Positions 42,811 through 51,996 of a stretch of DNA of 64,000 nucleotides are shown here, one piece after another. The notes beneath the pieces were generated by a model. The model saw only the letters and a list, made by a program, of their open reading frames with translations. It made no database searches and had not been told where the DNA came from. The number at the start of each line of letters is the position of its first letter. The stretch's first letter is position 1. The position numbers and the translations under genes were made by a program. The DNA is from an uncultured Paracoccaceae bacterium (GTDB taxonomy: Bacteria; Pseudomonadota; Alphaproteobacteria; Rhodobacterales; Rhodobacteraceae), in assembly GCA_947502145.1 (NCBI GenBank), contig CANMYO010000001.1:248001-312000 (forward strand), in the 5' to 3' direction.

Positions 42811-44774
42811 TCGGCTGCGACCTGTTGTTGTGTTGCGATGGGCTGCACAGCGGCGTCGCGCACCTCAAGTGTGGCGGCGATCTTACCCTTGCGACCATCT
42901 TCATAAGTGACTTCGGTTTCAGTCGATATTTCACTGCGCCCATCATAAAGCGCCGCGATCAGATCGCTGAATTTCTCTTCGATGACCGGGCGGCGCACCT
43001 TCAGTGTCCGGGTCATTTCGCCGTCATCTGCGTCGAGCTGCTTGTGCAGCACGATAAAGCGGTGCACCTGGCAACCGCCCAGCATCGGGTCCTGCGCGAC
43101 AGAGGCGTTGACCTCTTCAACGTGGCTTTGCAGCGTATCCAGAACCTGCGGATGCCCGGCGAGCTCCTGATAGGACGAATAGGCGATGTTGTTGCGTTCC
43201 GCCCAATTGCCCACCGCCGTCAGGTCGATGTTGAGGAATGCGGTGCAGCGGTCGCGGCCATTGCCCAAAACCACCGCCTCAAGAATATTGGGAAAGAACT
43301 TGAGCTTGTTTTCGACAAACTTCGGCGCAAACAGCGATCCATCGGCCATTTTGCCAACATCCTTGGCGCGGTCGATGATGCGCAGGTGGCCTGTACCCTC
43401 TTCGATGAAGCCCGCGTCACCGGTGGCAACCCAGCCTTCGCTGTCCTTGGTAGACGCGGTGCTTTCGGGGTTCTTGAAGTATTCAACGAACACGCCAGGC
43501 GAGCGGTAGAACACTTCGCCGCTGTCCGCGATCTTGAGCTCAACCCCGGGGGAGGGCACGCCCACCGTGTCGCCACGCACCTGGCCGTCAGGCTGCTGCG
43601 TGATAAAGACCGACGCTTCTGTCTGGCCATACAGCTGCTTGAGGTTGATCCCCAAAGAGCGATAGAAATCAAAGATTTCAGGGCCGATAGCCTCGCCCGC
43701 TGTATAGCCGACACGGATCCGGGTGAAGCCAAGCGTGTTCTTGAGCGGGCCATAGATCAGGATATTGCCCAAGGCATATTTCAGGCGGTCGCCAAAGCCG
43801 ACGGGTTCCCCGTCCAGCATCTTTGGACCGACTTTCTTGGCATGGGCCATATAGTGATCAAACAGCCATTTCTTGAACCGCCCGGAATCTTCCATCCGGA
43901 TCATCACCTCGGTCAGGTGGACCTCAAAGATACGCGGGGGCGCAAAGAAATAGGTTGGGCCAATCTCGCGCAGGTCGGTTTGCAGGGTGCTGCTGCTTTC
44001 GGGACAGTTGACGCAAAACCCGGTCCACATCGCCTGCCCGATCGAGAAGATGAAGTCGCCCACCCACCCCATGGGCAGGTAGGCCAGAACCTCTTCGCCG
44101 CTGCGCAGATCGTCAAAATCAACAGTGTTCTTGGAGGTCTCGATAATGTTGCGGTTGGACAGAACAACGCCCTTGGGCTTGCCCGTCGTTCCGGAGGTGT
44201 AAAGCATCACGCAGGTGCTGTCGCCGCTGAGCGCGGACACACGTTTGTCCAGTTCAGGCTTGAGCCGCTGCACACCCGCGCGCCCTTCGGCGATGACATC
44301 CGCCACGGCATTCAATTGGGTGTGGTCGTATTTGCGCAGGCCGCGCTTGTCGACGTAAAGGATCTGGTCAATGCCGGTGACAGTTTCCTGCACCTCGATG
44401 ACCTTATCGACCTGTTCCTGATCGCCCGCGACGACAAAACGCGCGCCGCAGTGTTCCAGCACGTAGGCCATCTCTGTCGCGACGGCATCCTGATACAGCG
44501 GGACAGGGATCGCGCCACACATCTGCGTGGCGACCATCGACCAGTACAGGCTGGGACGGTTGCGCCCGATAATGGCAACACTTTCACCCGGCTGCAGACC
44601 CAGCGCGATCATGCCGCAGGCCATCGCCTCGATCTCTTGCGCGGCCTCGGACCAGGTCCAGCTTTGCCAGATTCCAAATTCTTTTTCGCGGTAAGCTGTT
44701 TTCGAACCGTGGCGGGCCACATTGCGCGCCAATAGTCGCGGTATAGTGTCCAACGCCTGCACCGTTTCGGCCAT
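42807..44774 (-). CDS. Long-chain acyl-CoA synthetase-like AMP-dependent ligase
   Basis: The 655-residue enzyme has the complete set of adenylate-forming motifs: YTSGTTGKPKGVVLSN (A3), YGQTEASVF (A5-like), GWVATGDAGFIEEGTGHLRIIDRAKD (A7-A8). It activates a carboxylic acid to its CoA thioester. ATG 44774 has GGAGGGAT upstream; the longer frame lacks this. It is the first gene of the nine-gene transport/oxidation operon, which suggests that the imported compound is an acid. Confidence 0.9.
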   Translation of the reverse strand: MAETVQALDTIPRLLARNVARHGSKTAYREKEFGIWQSWTWSEAAQEIEAMACGMIALGLQPGESVAIIGRNRPSLYWSMVATQMCGAIPVPLYQDAVATEMAYVLEHCGARFVVAGDQEQVDKVIEVQETVTGIDQILYVDKRGLRKYDHTQLNAVADVIAEGRAGVQRLKPELDKRVSALSGDSTCVMLYTSGTTGKPKGVVLSNRNIIETSKNTVDFDDLRSGEEVLAYLPMGWVGDFIFSIGQAMWTGFCVNCPESSSTLQTDLREIGPTYFFAPPRIFEVHLTEVMIRMEDSGRFKKWLFDHYMAHAKKVGPKMLDGEPVGFGDRLKYALGNILIYGPLKNTLGFTRIRVGYTAGEAIGPEIFDFYRSLGINLKQLYGQTEASVFITQQPDGQVRGDTVGVPSPGVELKIADSGEVFYRSPGVFVEYFKNPESTASTKDSEGWVATGDAGFIEEGTGHLRIIDRAKDVGKMADGSLFAPKFVENKLKFFPNILEAVVLGNGRDRCTAFLNIDLTAVGNWAERNNIAYSSYQELAGHPQVLDTLQSHVEEVNASVAQDPMLGGCQVHRFIVLHKQLDADDGEMTRTLKVRRPVIEEKFSDLIAALYDGRSEISTETEVTYEDGRKGKIAATLEVRDAAVQPIATQQQVAAE

Positions 44775-44852
44775 TGATCCCTCCCGATCGGATGTCGCGC
44801 TGCCCTCCTCGGCGGCGCTGTTGCTATCTAAGACCATGAGTTTTTCAGAACT

Positions 44853-44873
44853 GTTTCTCAACTGTTGCGAAAC
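44853..44873. promoter_or_regulatory. Near-perfect 21-bp dyad between the ligase operon and the hybrid kinase gene
   Basis: Arms GTTTC…CAAC and GTTG…GAAAC are symmetric about 44863 with one mismatch at positions 6 and 16. The dyad lies 79 bases upstream of the ligase start and 59 upstream of the kinase start, so it is well placed to control both. No TetR- or LacI-type gene is adjacent, so the protein that binds it is unknown. Confidence 0.65.
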
Positions 44874-44931
44874 CTTTCATGTCAGTGCGCAATGCTGGCC
44901 AAACCGGTAAAAAGGGTGCTAGCCCAATGGT

Positions 44932-46866
44932 ATGGCGAAAGCAGAAACCGATATTCAAAGCATGACGCAGGCCGGATTGAACCTGATCAAGCAGGCAATT
45001 TCGATCTACGACAGCGACTTGCGGCTGGTGCTGGCCAACCGGAGATTTCAGCGCATGTTCGATTTGCCCGACTCGCTGGTCGAATCGGGGGCGACGTTCG
45101 AACGCACGATTCGCCACCTTGCCAAACGGGGTGACTACGGCGAAATCGACGACATCGAAGCCTTTGCCGCCGAGCGGATCACCCAGGCCCGTGCGTTTGA
45201 ACCGCATTACTTTGAACGGATCAGGTCCAACGGCACGACAATCTCGATCGAAGGATCGCCCCTGCGACAGGGCGGCTGGGTCGCGGTCTATACCGACATC
45301 ACCGAGATCAAGCAGCAAGAGGCATTGTTGCGCAGCCGGTCTGCCGATCTGTCCGATGAACTGCTGGCGCGGTCGGAAGAACTGTCGCGCACCAACCGCG
45401 CATTGCAGGCAACCGTTACGGCACTGGAAGAGGCAAAGCGCGATCTGACCGCGTCGCAGGACCGGCTGAACCTGACCAATGCGATGACACCGGCGCATAT
45501 CGCCCGTGTGGGCAGTGACGGCATTTACACCTACTCCAACCGCAAGCTGAGCACGGTGCTGCCGCATCTGTCCAACAATGTCGTTGGCAAGCATATCAGC
45601 ACCTCACTGGGTGCGGATGTCTACGCGAACGTGGCCCCCGCCTTTGCCCGCACGCTGCAAGGTGACGCCCCGGTTCTGGAATTTGAAGACAAGGAAAGCG
45701 GGCGACACATTCGCGTGGCTTTCACCCCCGACATCGCCAAAAATGGTGATATTGTGGGGGTTTACCTACTGTCGATGAATGTCACAGACGAGGTCAACGC
45801 GCGCCATGCCCTGACCCATGCACGGCGCCGCGAATTGGCCGCACAGCTGACGTCGGGCCTTGCGCATGACTTTTCCAACTTGCTGACGATCGTACTGGGG
45901 CAGAATGAACGGCTGGAGCGGATCGCCGGATTGCCGCCGGAAGTGGCCGAGATCACGGCAACCATCAAATCGGCGGCCAAGCGGGGCGGTGTATTGTTGC
46001 ATGGGTTGTCGCAGCTGGATGCCAAACGGGTGCTGGCGATCAAGAGTGTGAACTTTGCGGGCTTTGTCGACAGCCTTGTGCAACTGGCCACGGCAGCGGT
46101 GCCGAACGGCATGACGTTAATGGTCGAAAACGAGATTTCGGACGAAAACCTGATGCTGGATGCCGGGTTTGCGCAGGATGCCCTGTTGAACCTTGTGCTG
46201 AACGCGGTCGAGGCGATGGATGCCACCGGAGCAGTGACACTGCGGATATCGCGCGAAGGCGATGCGACACTGAAATTCACCGTGCGCGACACCGGGCCGG
46301 GATTCACTGAAGATGCGCTCAAGAATGCGCTGGCGCCGTTTTATACCTCAAAAACGGGCAAGCTGGGCCGGGGTCTGGGGCTTTCGACCGCCTTTGACTT
46401 TGCCAAGTCCAGCGGCGGCACGGTGCGGCTGACCAACCGCCCAGAGGGCGGCGCGGCGGTGATCCTGCGTATCCCCTATCAGGTGGCGCGACCAATTACG
46501 CCGGGCATGGTGCTGCTGGTCGAAGACACGGTCGAGATTCGCGAAACGGTGCGCGGGCTGTTGCAGCGCATGGGCCATGCAGTAATTGAGGCCGACAATG
46601 CCGAAGAGGCCCGAACGCTGGCAGAGATCCCCGACGTCACCCATATTGTCACCGATTTGATGCTGGGTGACGGGCCAACGGGCTTTGATTTTGCCCAAGG
46701 TCTGCGCGCGGCGGGCATCCCGACGCCAGTTCTGGTGATCACCGGCCTTCCGGCACAGACACCGTTGCGACAGGACGTGTCCAAACATTATCCGGTGCTG
46801 CAAAAGCCGTTGGATTACGATACGCTTGCTGCCCATTTTCAGAAAGCCGCGCCTTATGCAGACTGA
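44932..46866 (+). CDS. Soluble hybrid sensor histidine kinase (two PAS-like regions, HisKA, HATPase, receiver)
   Basis: The 644-residue protein has two PAS-like regions (about 15-125 and 185-285) joined by a coiled-coil stretch, a histidine kinase H-box (SGLAHDFSNLLTIVLGQ, His 312), N-box NAVEAM, DTGPGF and GRGLGLS, and a C-terminal receiver (LLVEDTVEIRE, IVTDLMLGD, QKPLD). No transmembrane segment is visible, so it senses inside the cell. It overlaps the response regulator gene by 11 bases and is divergent from the ligase operon, which it may control (inference). Confidence 0.9.
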   Translation: MAKAETDIQSMTQAGLNLIKQAISIYDSDLRLVLANRRFQRMFDLPDSLVESGATFERTIRHLAKRGDYGEIDDIEAFAAERITQARAFEPHYFERIRSNGTTISIEGSPLRQGGWVAVYTDITEIKQQEALLRSRSADLSDELLARSEELSRTNRALQATVTALEEAKRDLTASQDRLNLTNAMTPAHIARVGSDGIYTYSNRKLSTVLPHLSNNVVGKHISTSLGADVYANVAPAFARTLQGDAPVLEFEDKESGRHIRVAFTPDIAKNGDIVGVYLLSMNVTDEVNARHALTHARRRELAAQLTSGLAHDFSNLLTIVLGQNERLERIAGLPPEVAEITATIKSAAKRGGVLLHGLSQLDAKRVLAIKSVNFAGFVDSLVQLATAAVPNGMTLMVENEISDENLMLDAGFAQDALLNLVLNAVEAMDATGAVTLRISREGDATLKFTVRDTGPGFTEDALKNALAPFYTSKTGKLGRGLGLSTAFDFAKSSGGTVRLTNRPEGGAAVILRIPYQVARPITPGMVLLVEDTVEIRETVRGLLQRMGHAVIEADNAEEARTLAEIPDVTHIVTDLMLGDGPTGFDFAQGLRAAGIPTPVLVITGLPAQTPLRQDVSKHYPVLQKPLDYDTLAAHFQKAAPYAD

Positions 46867-47569
46867 TCAAAAGCTGATCACCATCCTTGATGATACCCGA
46901 GAAATCAGGGACCTGCTGGCAAACTCATTGGCAGCAGAGGGTTATGAGACCCGGTCTTACGCGCGCGCCACCGATTTTGAGCGCGAACTGCGGCAGATTT
47001 CGCCTGACGTCTGCATCATTGATCTGGGTCTGCCGGATCGCGACGGGCTGGCGCTGGTCAACGCGGTGGCAACACGGTCGCAGGCCGCGGTGTTGATCAT
47101 TTCGGGGCGCTCCAACACGCAGGACAAGATTGTCGGGCTGGAGTTGGGGGCGGATGACTATATCACCAAGCCCTTTGAGGTTGCCGAGGTTGTCGCCCGG
47201 GTCAAAGCCTTGCTTCGCCGGGCCAAACCGGCATCCACGCCAGATACCTTTGGGCCGATTGCGCGGTTCTCGGGCTGGACTGTCGATCTGGACCAACACC
47301 TGCTGACCGCGGCAGATGGCGAGATCGTGCGCCTGTCCTTTGCCGAGGGTCAGCTGTTGCGGATGTTTCTGAGCAGCCCGAACCGGCTGATCACCCGCGA
47401 GCATATTCTGGACAGCCTCAGCGGCGGGCAAAGCGAAAATTACGAACGGGCCATAGATGTGCGCGTTTCGCGGCTGCGCTCCAAACTGCAGGATGATCCC
47501 AACAACCCCAAGATCATCAAGACGATCTACGGGGCGGGCTATATCTTTATCGCCAACGTCACCGCCTAG
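46856..47569 (+). CDS. OmpR-family response regulator
   Basis: The 237-residue protein has a receiver domain (ILDDTREIRD, phosphorylated Asp in IIDLGLPDRDG, and the KPFEVAE lysine) and a winged-helix DNA-binding domain (RLITREHILDSLSGG … VRVSRLRSKLQDDPNNPKIIKTIYGAGYIF). It overlaps the end of the kinase gene and is its obvious partner. Confidence 0.92.
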   Translation: MQTDQKLITILDDTREIRDLLANSLAAEGYETRSYARATDFERELRQISPDVCIIDLGLPDRDGLALVNAVATRSQAAVLIISGRSNTQDKIVGLELGADDYITKPFEVAEVVARVKALLRRAKPASTPDTFGPIARFSGWTVDLDQHLLTAADGEIVRLSFAEGQLLRMFLSSPNRLITREHILDSLSGGQSENYERAIDVRVSRLRSKLQDDPNNPKIIKTIYGAGYIFIANVTA

Positions 47570-47633
47570 GCCAGCAAAGAACGCGAAACGTCCCGCCACC
47601 GGGGCGCACCGTGTTCAGGCTGACGGGCGGGGA

Positions 47634-48485
47634 TCAGGCCGCTTTAGTCGCCAAAGCCTGCCTGAGGGAGGGGACAATCTTGGCGCTGGCCTCTGCATGG
47701 CAGGCCACGCCCATCATGCCGCTGGCCGCCTTGGCCTGCATCGGGGAATAGAACATCCCCTTGGTGCCCTGGGCCTGCGCGACGTCAGAGGGGTTCACCA
47801 CAACCACGTCCATCACCCGGTCGCGCAGTTGATCAATCATTTCTGCGGTCACAAACAGCGGATCCACCTGCAGGGCGTTTTCGTGTTTGTCCCAGGGAAT
47901 GTTGGACATTTCGGTCTTGGAAAACCACAGCAGCACAGTGCGCGGACCAATCTGACCCAGCATGTTCTTCATCCGGGCGACCCAGGCTTCGCGCAGTTCG
48001 GACACCACAATGTCGAACCGTTCGGGAGACATCGCAAAAAGGGCGCCCAGCATGTGCCGGGTAAAGGTGAAATCGGCAAAATCAACCTCGTTATAGATCG
48101 CCTGCATCACGGTGGAGGCGCGCAGGAACCGGTCATTCCGGCGCGGGTGCACGGAATAGAACCTGTTGGACATATGGTTGGCGCCCATGATCTGTACCAC
48201 GGTCATATCCGCGTCATGGCACATGCCCATAATTGTCGGATCGTTCACAAAGGCATCCACGCCACCATTCACGCAGCCCAGATTGACGCAGGGCGACCCC
48301 AGTTCCTTTTCCGCCAATGCGGGGAAGGGTTTGTCAACAAACTTGCCGAATGTTTCGGTTCCGCCAATGAACGCGATATAGGGGCTGTCCAGACGCCGCT
48401 TGGGTCCGCGAAAAAAGATCCGCGACATCCCATACCTGCAGGGCGCGTAGTGTAGACCACCACCATCAATTGATTCGTGTTTCAT
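47634..48485 (-). CDS. DUF6473 family protein
   Basis: The 283-residue protein contains the conserved block FIGGTETFGKFVDKPFPALAEKELGSPCVNLGCVNGGVDAFV near residues 38-80 and a later TVLLWFS segment. This is the Rhodobacterales-restricted DUF6473 pattern, possibly related to SGNH-type hydrolases because of the G-G-T-E-T-F and N-G-G-V-D-A elements (inference). It is convergent with the response regulator and divergent from the hydroxybutyryl-CoA dehydrogenase. Confidence 0.7.
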   Translation of the reverse strand: MKHESIDGGGLHYAPCRYGMSRIFFRGPKRRLDSPYIAFIGGTETFGKFVDKPFPALAEKELGSPCVNLGCVNGGVDAFVNDPTIMGMCHDADMTVVQIMGANHMSNRFYSVHPRRNDRFLRASTVMQAIYNEVDFADFTFTRHMLGALFAMSPERFDIVVSELREAWVARMKNMLGQIGPRTVLLWFSKTEMSNIPWDKHENALQVDPLFVTAEMIDQLRDRVMDVVVVNPSDVAQAQGTKGMFYSPMQAKAASGMMGVACHAEASAKIVPSLRQALATKAA

Positions 48486-48590
48486 TTAACCCATCACCTC
48501 GATTCTAGTCTTCTGATGACAGATTCGCCGAAACGCCTTGCCAATTCGCTAAAGTGAAAGTTTGAACATTCTTTTAAGCGAACGGACGCC

Positions 48591-48620
48591 TTGAAGCGCG
48601 CCCGCAGCGCGGCCTATGGT
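48591..48620 (+). promoter_or_regulatory. Candidate promoter of the 3-hydroxybutyryl-CoA dehydrogenase gene
   Basis: TTGAAG (48591-48596) and TATGGT (48615-48620) are separated by 18 bases, 27 bases before the start codon. The match is moderate. The rest of the divergent gap 48486-48646 shows nothing else supported. Confidence 0.4.
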
Positions 48621-48646
48621 GCCAGCGAACCTGAAAGGAAACAGAC

Positions 48647-49522
48647 ATGTCGATCAACACGGTGGGCGTCATCGGCGCAGGCCAAATGGGCAATGGCATT
48701 GCGCATGTTTTTGCAGTGGCGGGATATGACGTCGTGTTGACTGACATCAGTGATGATGCGCTGAAGGCAGCGGTTGCGCTGATTGACCGCAACCTTGACC
48801 GCCAGATTGGCAAGGGGCTGATCACCGCAGCCGCAAAGGCCGAGGCGATGAAGCATATTACAACCACGCCAAAGCTGACCGATCTGGGTCAGACCGACCT
48901 GATCATTGAAGCCGCAACCGAACGCGAGACCATAAAACAAGCGATTTTCGAGGATTTGCTGCCGCATCTGAAACCGGACACGATCCTGACCTCAAACACG
49001 TCTTCAATCTCGATCACGCGGCTGGCCTCGCGCACTGACCGTCCCGAAAAGTTCATGGGATTTCATTTCATGAACCCGGTGCCGATCATGCAGCTGGTTG
49101 AATTGATCCGCGGCATTGCGACGGATGAAGCCACGTTCAAGACCTGTCAGGGCGTGGTCGAAAAACTGGGCAAGACCAGCACCGCCTCAGAGGACTTTCC
49201 GGCGTTCATCGTGAACCGCATTCTGATGCCGATGATCAACGAGGCAATCTACACGCTGTATGAAGGTGTCGGGTCGGTGCAATCCATAGATACTTCGTTA
49301 AAATTGGGCGCAAATCACCCGATGGGGCCGCTTGAGCTGGCCGACTTTATCGGACTGGACACCTGTCTGGCGATCATGAACGTGCTGCACGACGGGTTGG
49401 CGGATACAAAATACCGCCCCTGCCCGCTGCTGACCAAATATGTCGAAGCCGGCTGGCTGGGCCGCAAAACGCAACGTGGGTTTTATGATTATCGCGGCGA
49501 GGTGCCGGTGCCAACGCGCTAG
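48647..49522 (+). CDS. 3-hydroxybutyryl-CoA dehydrogenase
   Basis: The 291-residue enzyme has the NAD-binding motif VGVIGAGQMGNGIAHVFA and the C-terminal domain (GFHFMNPVPIMQLVELIRG, DFPAFIVNRILMPMINEAIYTL, HPMGPLELADFIGLDTCLAIM). It oxidises 3-hydroxyacyl-CoA to acetoacetyl-CoA or catalyses the reverse in PHB-type metabolism. AAAGGAAA precedes the ATG. Its stop overlaps the end of the convergent acyltransferase by 4 bases. Confidence 0.93.
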   Translation: MSINTVGVIGAGQMGNGIAHVFAVAGYDVVLTDISDDALKAAVALIDRNLDRQIGKGLITAAAKAEAMKHITTTPKLTDLGQTDLIIEAATERETIKQAIFEDLLPHLKPDTILTSNTSSISITRLASRTDRPEKFMGFHFMNPVPIMQLVELIRGIATDEATFKTCQGVVEKLGKTSTASEDFPAFIVNRILMPMINEAIYTLYEGVGSVQSIDTSLKLGANHPMGPLELADFIGLDTCLAIMNVLHDGLADTKYRPCPLLTKYVEAGWLGRKTQRGFYDYRGEVPVPTR

Positions 49523-50400
49523 CCCTGTGCCAGCCCCAGCGTGCGGGCGCGCAACCAGGCCATCAGTGCGCGCGGATCGGCCATGTGCTGCGCCATGTCA
49601 TCCTGGGTGATCGGGTGCCCGACGATCGGGGCAAACTGCGCGTTGCGGGAGCGGACAATTTCATGGATCAGCAGGCTTTGGCGCAGCGTCGCAGAGACCT
49701 GATGCGCCATCTGATACCACCGCGAATTGGCCCCCGGAAAGAAACAGGGCACCACCGTCGCGCCAGAGCGGCGGATCATCTTGGCGGTAAAGACATTCCA
49801 TGCGCGTTCAATCGCGGGGCCGCGAAACGAATCCGACGACGCCACCACACCGGAAGGAAACAGTGCCACCAGGCCGCCCTGCCCAAGATGATCCATCGCG
49901 GCCTGACGCATTTCGACCATGCGTTCCTGCGCATCGTCCTGATAGGGAAATGGCACCGGGATCAGGAACTGCCCCGCCGTGGTGTCAATCTCGGTCAGGA
50001 GTGAACGGGTGAGAATCCTGTAGTCCAGCCGCCGCCGGCCGATCAGCTCTGCCATGACCATGCCGTCAACCATGCCGTGCGGATGATTGGCGACAAAGAC
50101 AACCGGCCCAGTCTTGGGAATCCGGTCAAGCTGCGCCTGCGGTGTGATGATGTCGACACCCAGGACGTCCAGTGCGGTGGTCCAGAATTCATGCCCGTCA
50201 TAGGGGCCGCGGCGTTCAAATTCGCGGATCATCCGCACAATGCTGATCTTGCCGGTCAGCCATTCGATCGTGCGGATCAGGTGGCTGCGCAACGGGCTGT
50301 CAAAGGATGTCGCATAGGACAACATGCGCTGGTCATAATGCAGCACCTGACGGTCCTTATCCTGCGTCACAAACGGTGCCTTGCCTGTTGTATCGGTCAC
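49519..50400 (-). CDS. Lysophospholipid acyltransferase family protein (hemolysin-type)
   Basis: The 293-residue protein has the PlsC-type acyltransferase fold with the variant block 1 VANHPHGMVDG (H-x5-D, as in COG3176-like acyltransferases rather than the usual H-x4-D) and later blocks LVALFPSGVVASSDSF and VVPCFFPGANSRWY. It probably acylates a lysolipid or ornithine-type lipid. It is convergent with the 3-hydroxybutyryl-CoA dehydrogenase gene. Confidence 0.8.
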   Translation of the reverse strand: MTDTTGKAPFVTQDKDRQVLHYDQRMLSYATSFDSPLRSHLIRTIEWLTGKISIVRMIREFERRGPYDGHEFWTTALDVLGVDIITPQAQLDRIPKTGPVVFVANHPHGMVDGMVMAELIGRRRLDYRILTRSLLTEIDTTAGQFLIPVPFPYQDDAQERMVEMRQAAMDHLGQGGLVALFPSGVVASSDSFRGPAIERAWNVFTAKMIRRSGATVVPCFFPGANSRWYQMAHQVSATLRQSLLIHEIVRSRNAQFAPIVGHPITQDDMAQHMADPRALMAWLRARTLGLAQG

Positions 50401-50427
50401 TGGGTCGCCTTCCCCTGCGCCACGCTT

Positions 50428-50697
50428 TCAGTCGCCCTCATCAAATTTGTTGTTCACCAGTTCGGTGATCGCCTGCGCCAGGGTGTCGGCCTCTGGCCCG
50501 CTGGTTTTGACATCAATAAAGGTGCCCATGGTTGCCGCCAGCATCAGCAGCCCCATGATGCTGTCGCCTTCCGCGCTTAGCCCATCCTTGCTGATGGTGG
50601 CGCTGGCGTCGTGATCTTCGACGCATTCGACAAGTTTGGCCGAGGCGCGGGCGTGCAGCCCTTTGATGTTCTGAATTTCAAGTCGCATTTCGCCCAT
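50428..50697 (-). CDS. ptsH: HPr-like phosphocarrier protein
   Basis: The 89-residue protein has the active histidine in IKGLHARASAKLV (His about 14) and the serine site region DSIMGLLMLAATMG (Ser about 48). HPr passes phosphate from EI to EIIA, and the serine can be phosphorylated by HprK. ATG 50697 overlaps the EIIA stop region (TAAGATG). No PTS sugar permease genes are nearby, so this is a regulatory system. Confidence 0.93.
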   Translation of the reverse strand: MGEMRLEIQNIKGLHARASAKLVECVEDHDASATISKDGLSAEGDSIMGLLMLAATMGTFIDVKTSGPEADTLAQAITELVNNKFDEGD

Positions 50698-50698
50698 C

Positions 50699-51091
50699 TT
50701 ATACAGGCCCCACTGTATGGCTATTGATATATTTATGCGCCGCGTTGATGGCAGCAGAGGTGGCTTCGGGCACGGTCTTGTGGCGGGATTTTGCAAGTTT
50801 GATCAGCATTGGCAGGTTGGCACCATACAGGATGCGACGGTTTTCGATGCTGCAGGCCCGCAGCGACAGATTGCTGGGCGATCCGCCAAACATATCGGTG
50901 ACGATGATCACGCCAGCGCCAGTATCCACGGCATTGGCGGCATCGCAGATCTCTTCCTGTTTGAGCGCGCGGTCCGCGTCGGCGCCGATGGTGATCGCGC
51001 GCACCCCGTTCTGTGTGCCAACCACATGTTCAACCGCGGCCAGATATTCCCGCGCAAGCCCACCGTGGGCCACTATCACAATACCAATCAA
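50699..51091 (-). CDS. PTS EIIA component, mannose family (ManX-like)
   Basis: The 130-residue protein starts IGIVIVAHGGLAREYL with the phosphorylated histidine near residue 9 and has VIIVTDMFGGSPSNLSL. It follows rapZ by 2 bases. It likely acts as a phosphate-dependent regulator, not as a sugar transporter, because no EIIB/C follow. Confidence 0.92.
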   Translation of the reverse strand: MIGIVIVAHGGLAREYLAAVEHVVGTQNGVRAITIGADADRALKQEEICDAANAVDTGAGVIIVTDMFGGSPSNLSLRACSIENRRILYGANLPMLIKLAKSRHKTVPEATSAAINAAHKYINSHTVGPV

Positions 51092-51093
51092 CC

Positions 51094-51996
51094 CTAACGT
51101 TCCTTTTGCCCGCGCGGCGGTGGTGCGTCGCGGCGTTCCATCTCCCGGTGTCGTTTAGACACCTGCCAACCATCCGCCGCAAGAGATGCGGCCAATCTTT
51201 CGGCCAAAGCGACAGACCGGTGCTGCCCCCCGGTGCAGCCAAAACCAATCGCGACATGGGCCTTGCCTTCGTCCTTGTGGGCCGGCAACAGCAGGTCAAG
51301 CAGCGATTTCACCCGGTCGAAAAACGCTGCAAAATTGGGATCTTTCGCGACAAAGGCGTCAACTGCAGGGTCGCGCCCGTCCTTGCCGCGCAGGGTCTCT
51401 TGCCAATGGGGATTGCGCAGAAACCGGCAGTCAAACACCATGTCGAGCCCGCGCGGCAGGCCCCGCTTGTAGCTGAATGACTGCACCGATACGCCCAAAG
51501 CGCCACCACCCGGGGCGAACAGACGCTCCATCTCGGCGCGCAGATCGTGCGGGGTCATCGCGGTGGTGTCGACCAGCACATCGGCGCGGGCCCGGATCGG
51601 GACCAGCAGATCCTTTTCGCGGTCAATCCCGGCCAGCGGCGGACCTGCCGGGGCAAGGGGGTGACGGCGCCGGGTTTCCGAATAGCGCCGGATCAACATG
51701 TCGTCGTCAGCCTCAAGGTAGACAACCTGGGCCTGATCGCCGTGACTTTTGGTGAGCTGGTCTATGGTGTCGATCAGCGCATTGGTGCCAAAATCGCGGT
51801 TGCGCACGTCCAGGCCAAGCGCCAGCGGCTTGGGGGCGGGACCTTCCAGCAGGCGGGGCAGCAGCGACAGCGGCAGATTGTCGATGACCTCGAAGCCCAG
51901 ATCCTCAAGCGCATTGACAGCCGTTGAGCGCCCAGCCCCCGACGGCCCGGTCACAAGCAGGATCTTTGGCGTGCGGATGTGGTCAGTCTGGGTCAT
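51094..51996 (-). CDS. rapZ: RNase adapter / nucleotide-binding protein RapZ (YvcJ)
   Basis: The 300-residue protein has the Walker A motif [27 protein letters not shown] and the C-terminal conserved block [23 protein letters not shown]. In E. coli RapZ controls glmS small RNAs and amino sugar supply; in other bacteria the role is not fixed. It overlaps hprK by 4 bases. Confidence 0.93.
   Translation of the reverse strand: MTQTDHIRTPKILLVTGPSGAGRSTAVNALEDLGFEVIDNLPLSLLPRLLEGPAPKPLALGLDVRNRDFGTNALIDTIDQLTKSHGDQAQVVYLEADDDMLIRRYSETRRRHPLAPAGPPLAGIDREKDLLVPIRARADVLVDTTAMTPHDLRAEMERLFAPGGGALGVSVQSFSYKRGLPRGLDMVFDCRFLRNPHWQETLRGKDGRDPAVDAFVAKDPNFAAFFDRVKSLLDLLLPAHKDEGKAHVAIGFGCTGGQHRSVALAERLAASLAADGWQVSKRHREMERRDAPPPRGQKER

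Noticed and set aside
42798-44735. 645-codon open frame on the plus strand
   Set aside because: It is antisense to the FadD-like ligase, which has all adenylate-forming motifs and a strong ribosome binding site. The plus frame has no recognisable domain and looks like a high-GC shadow.
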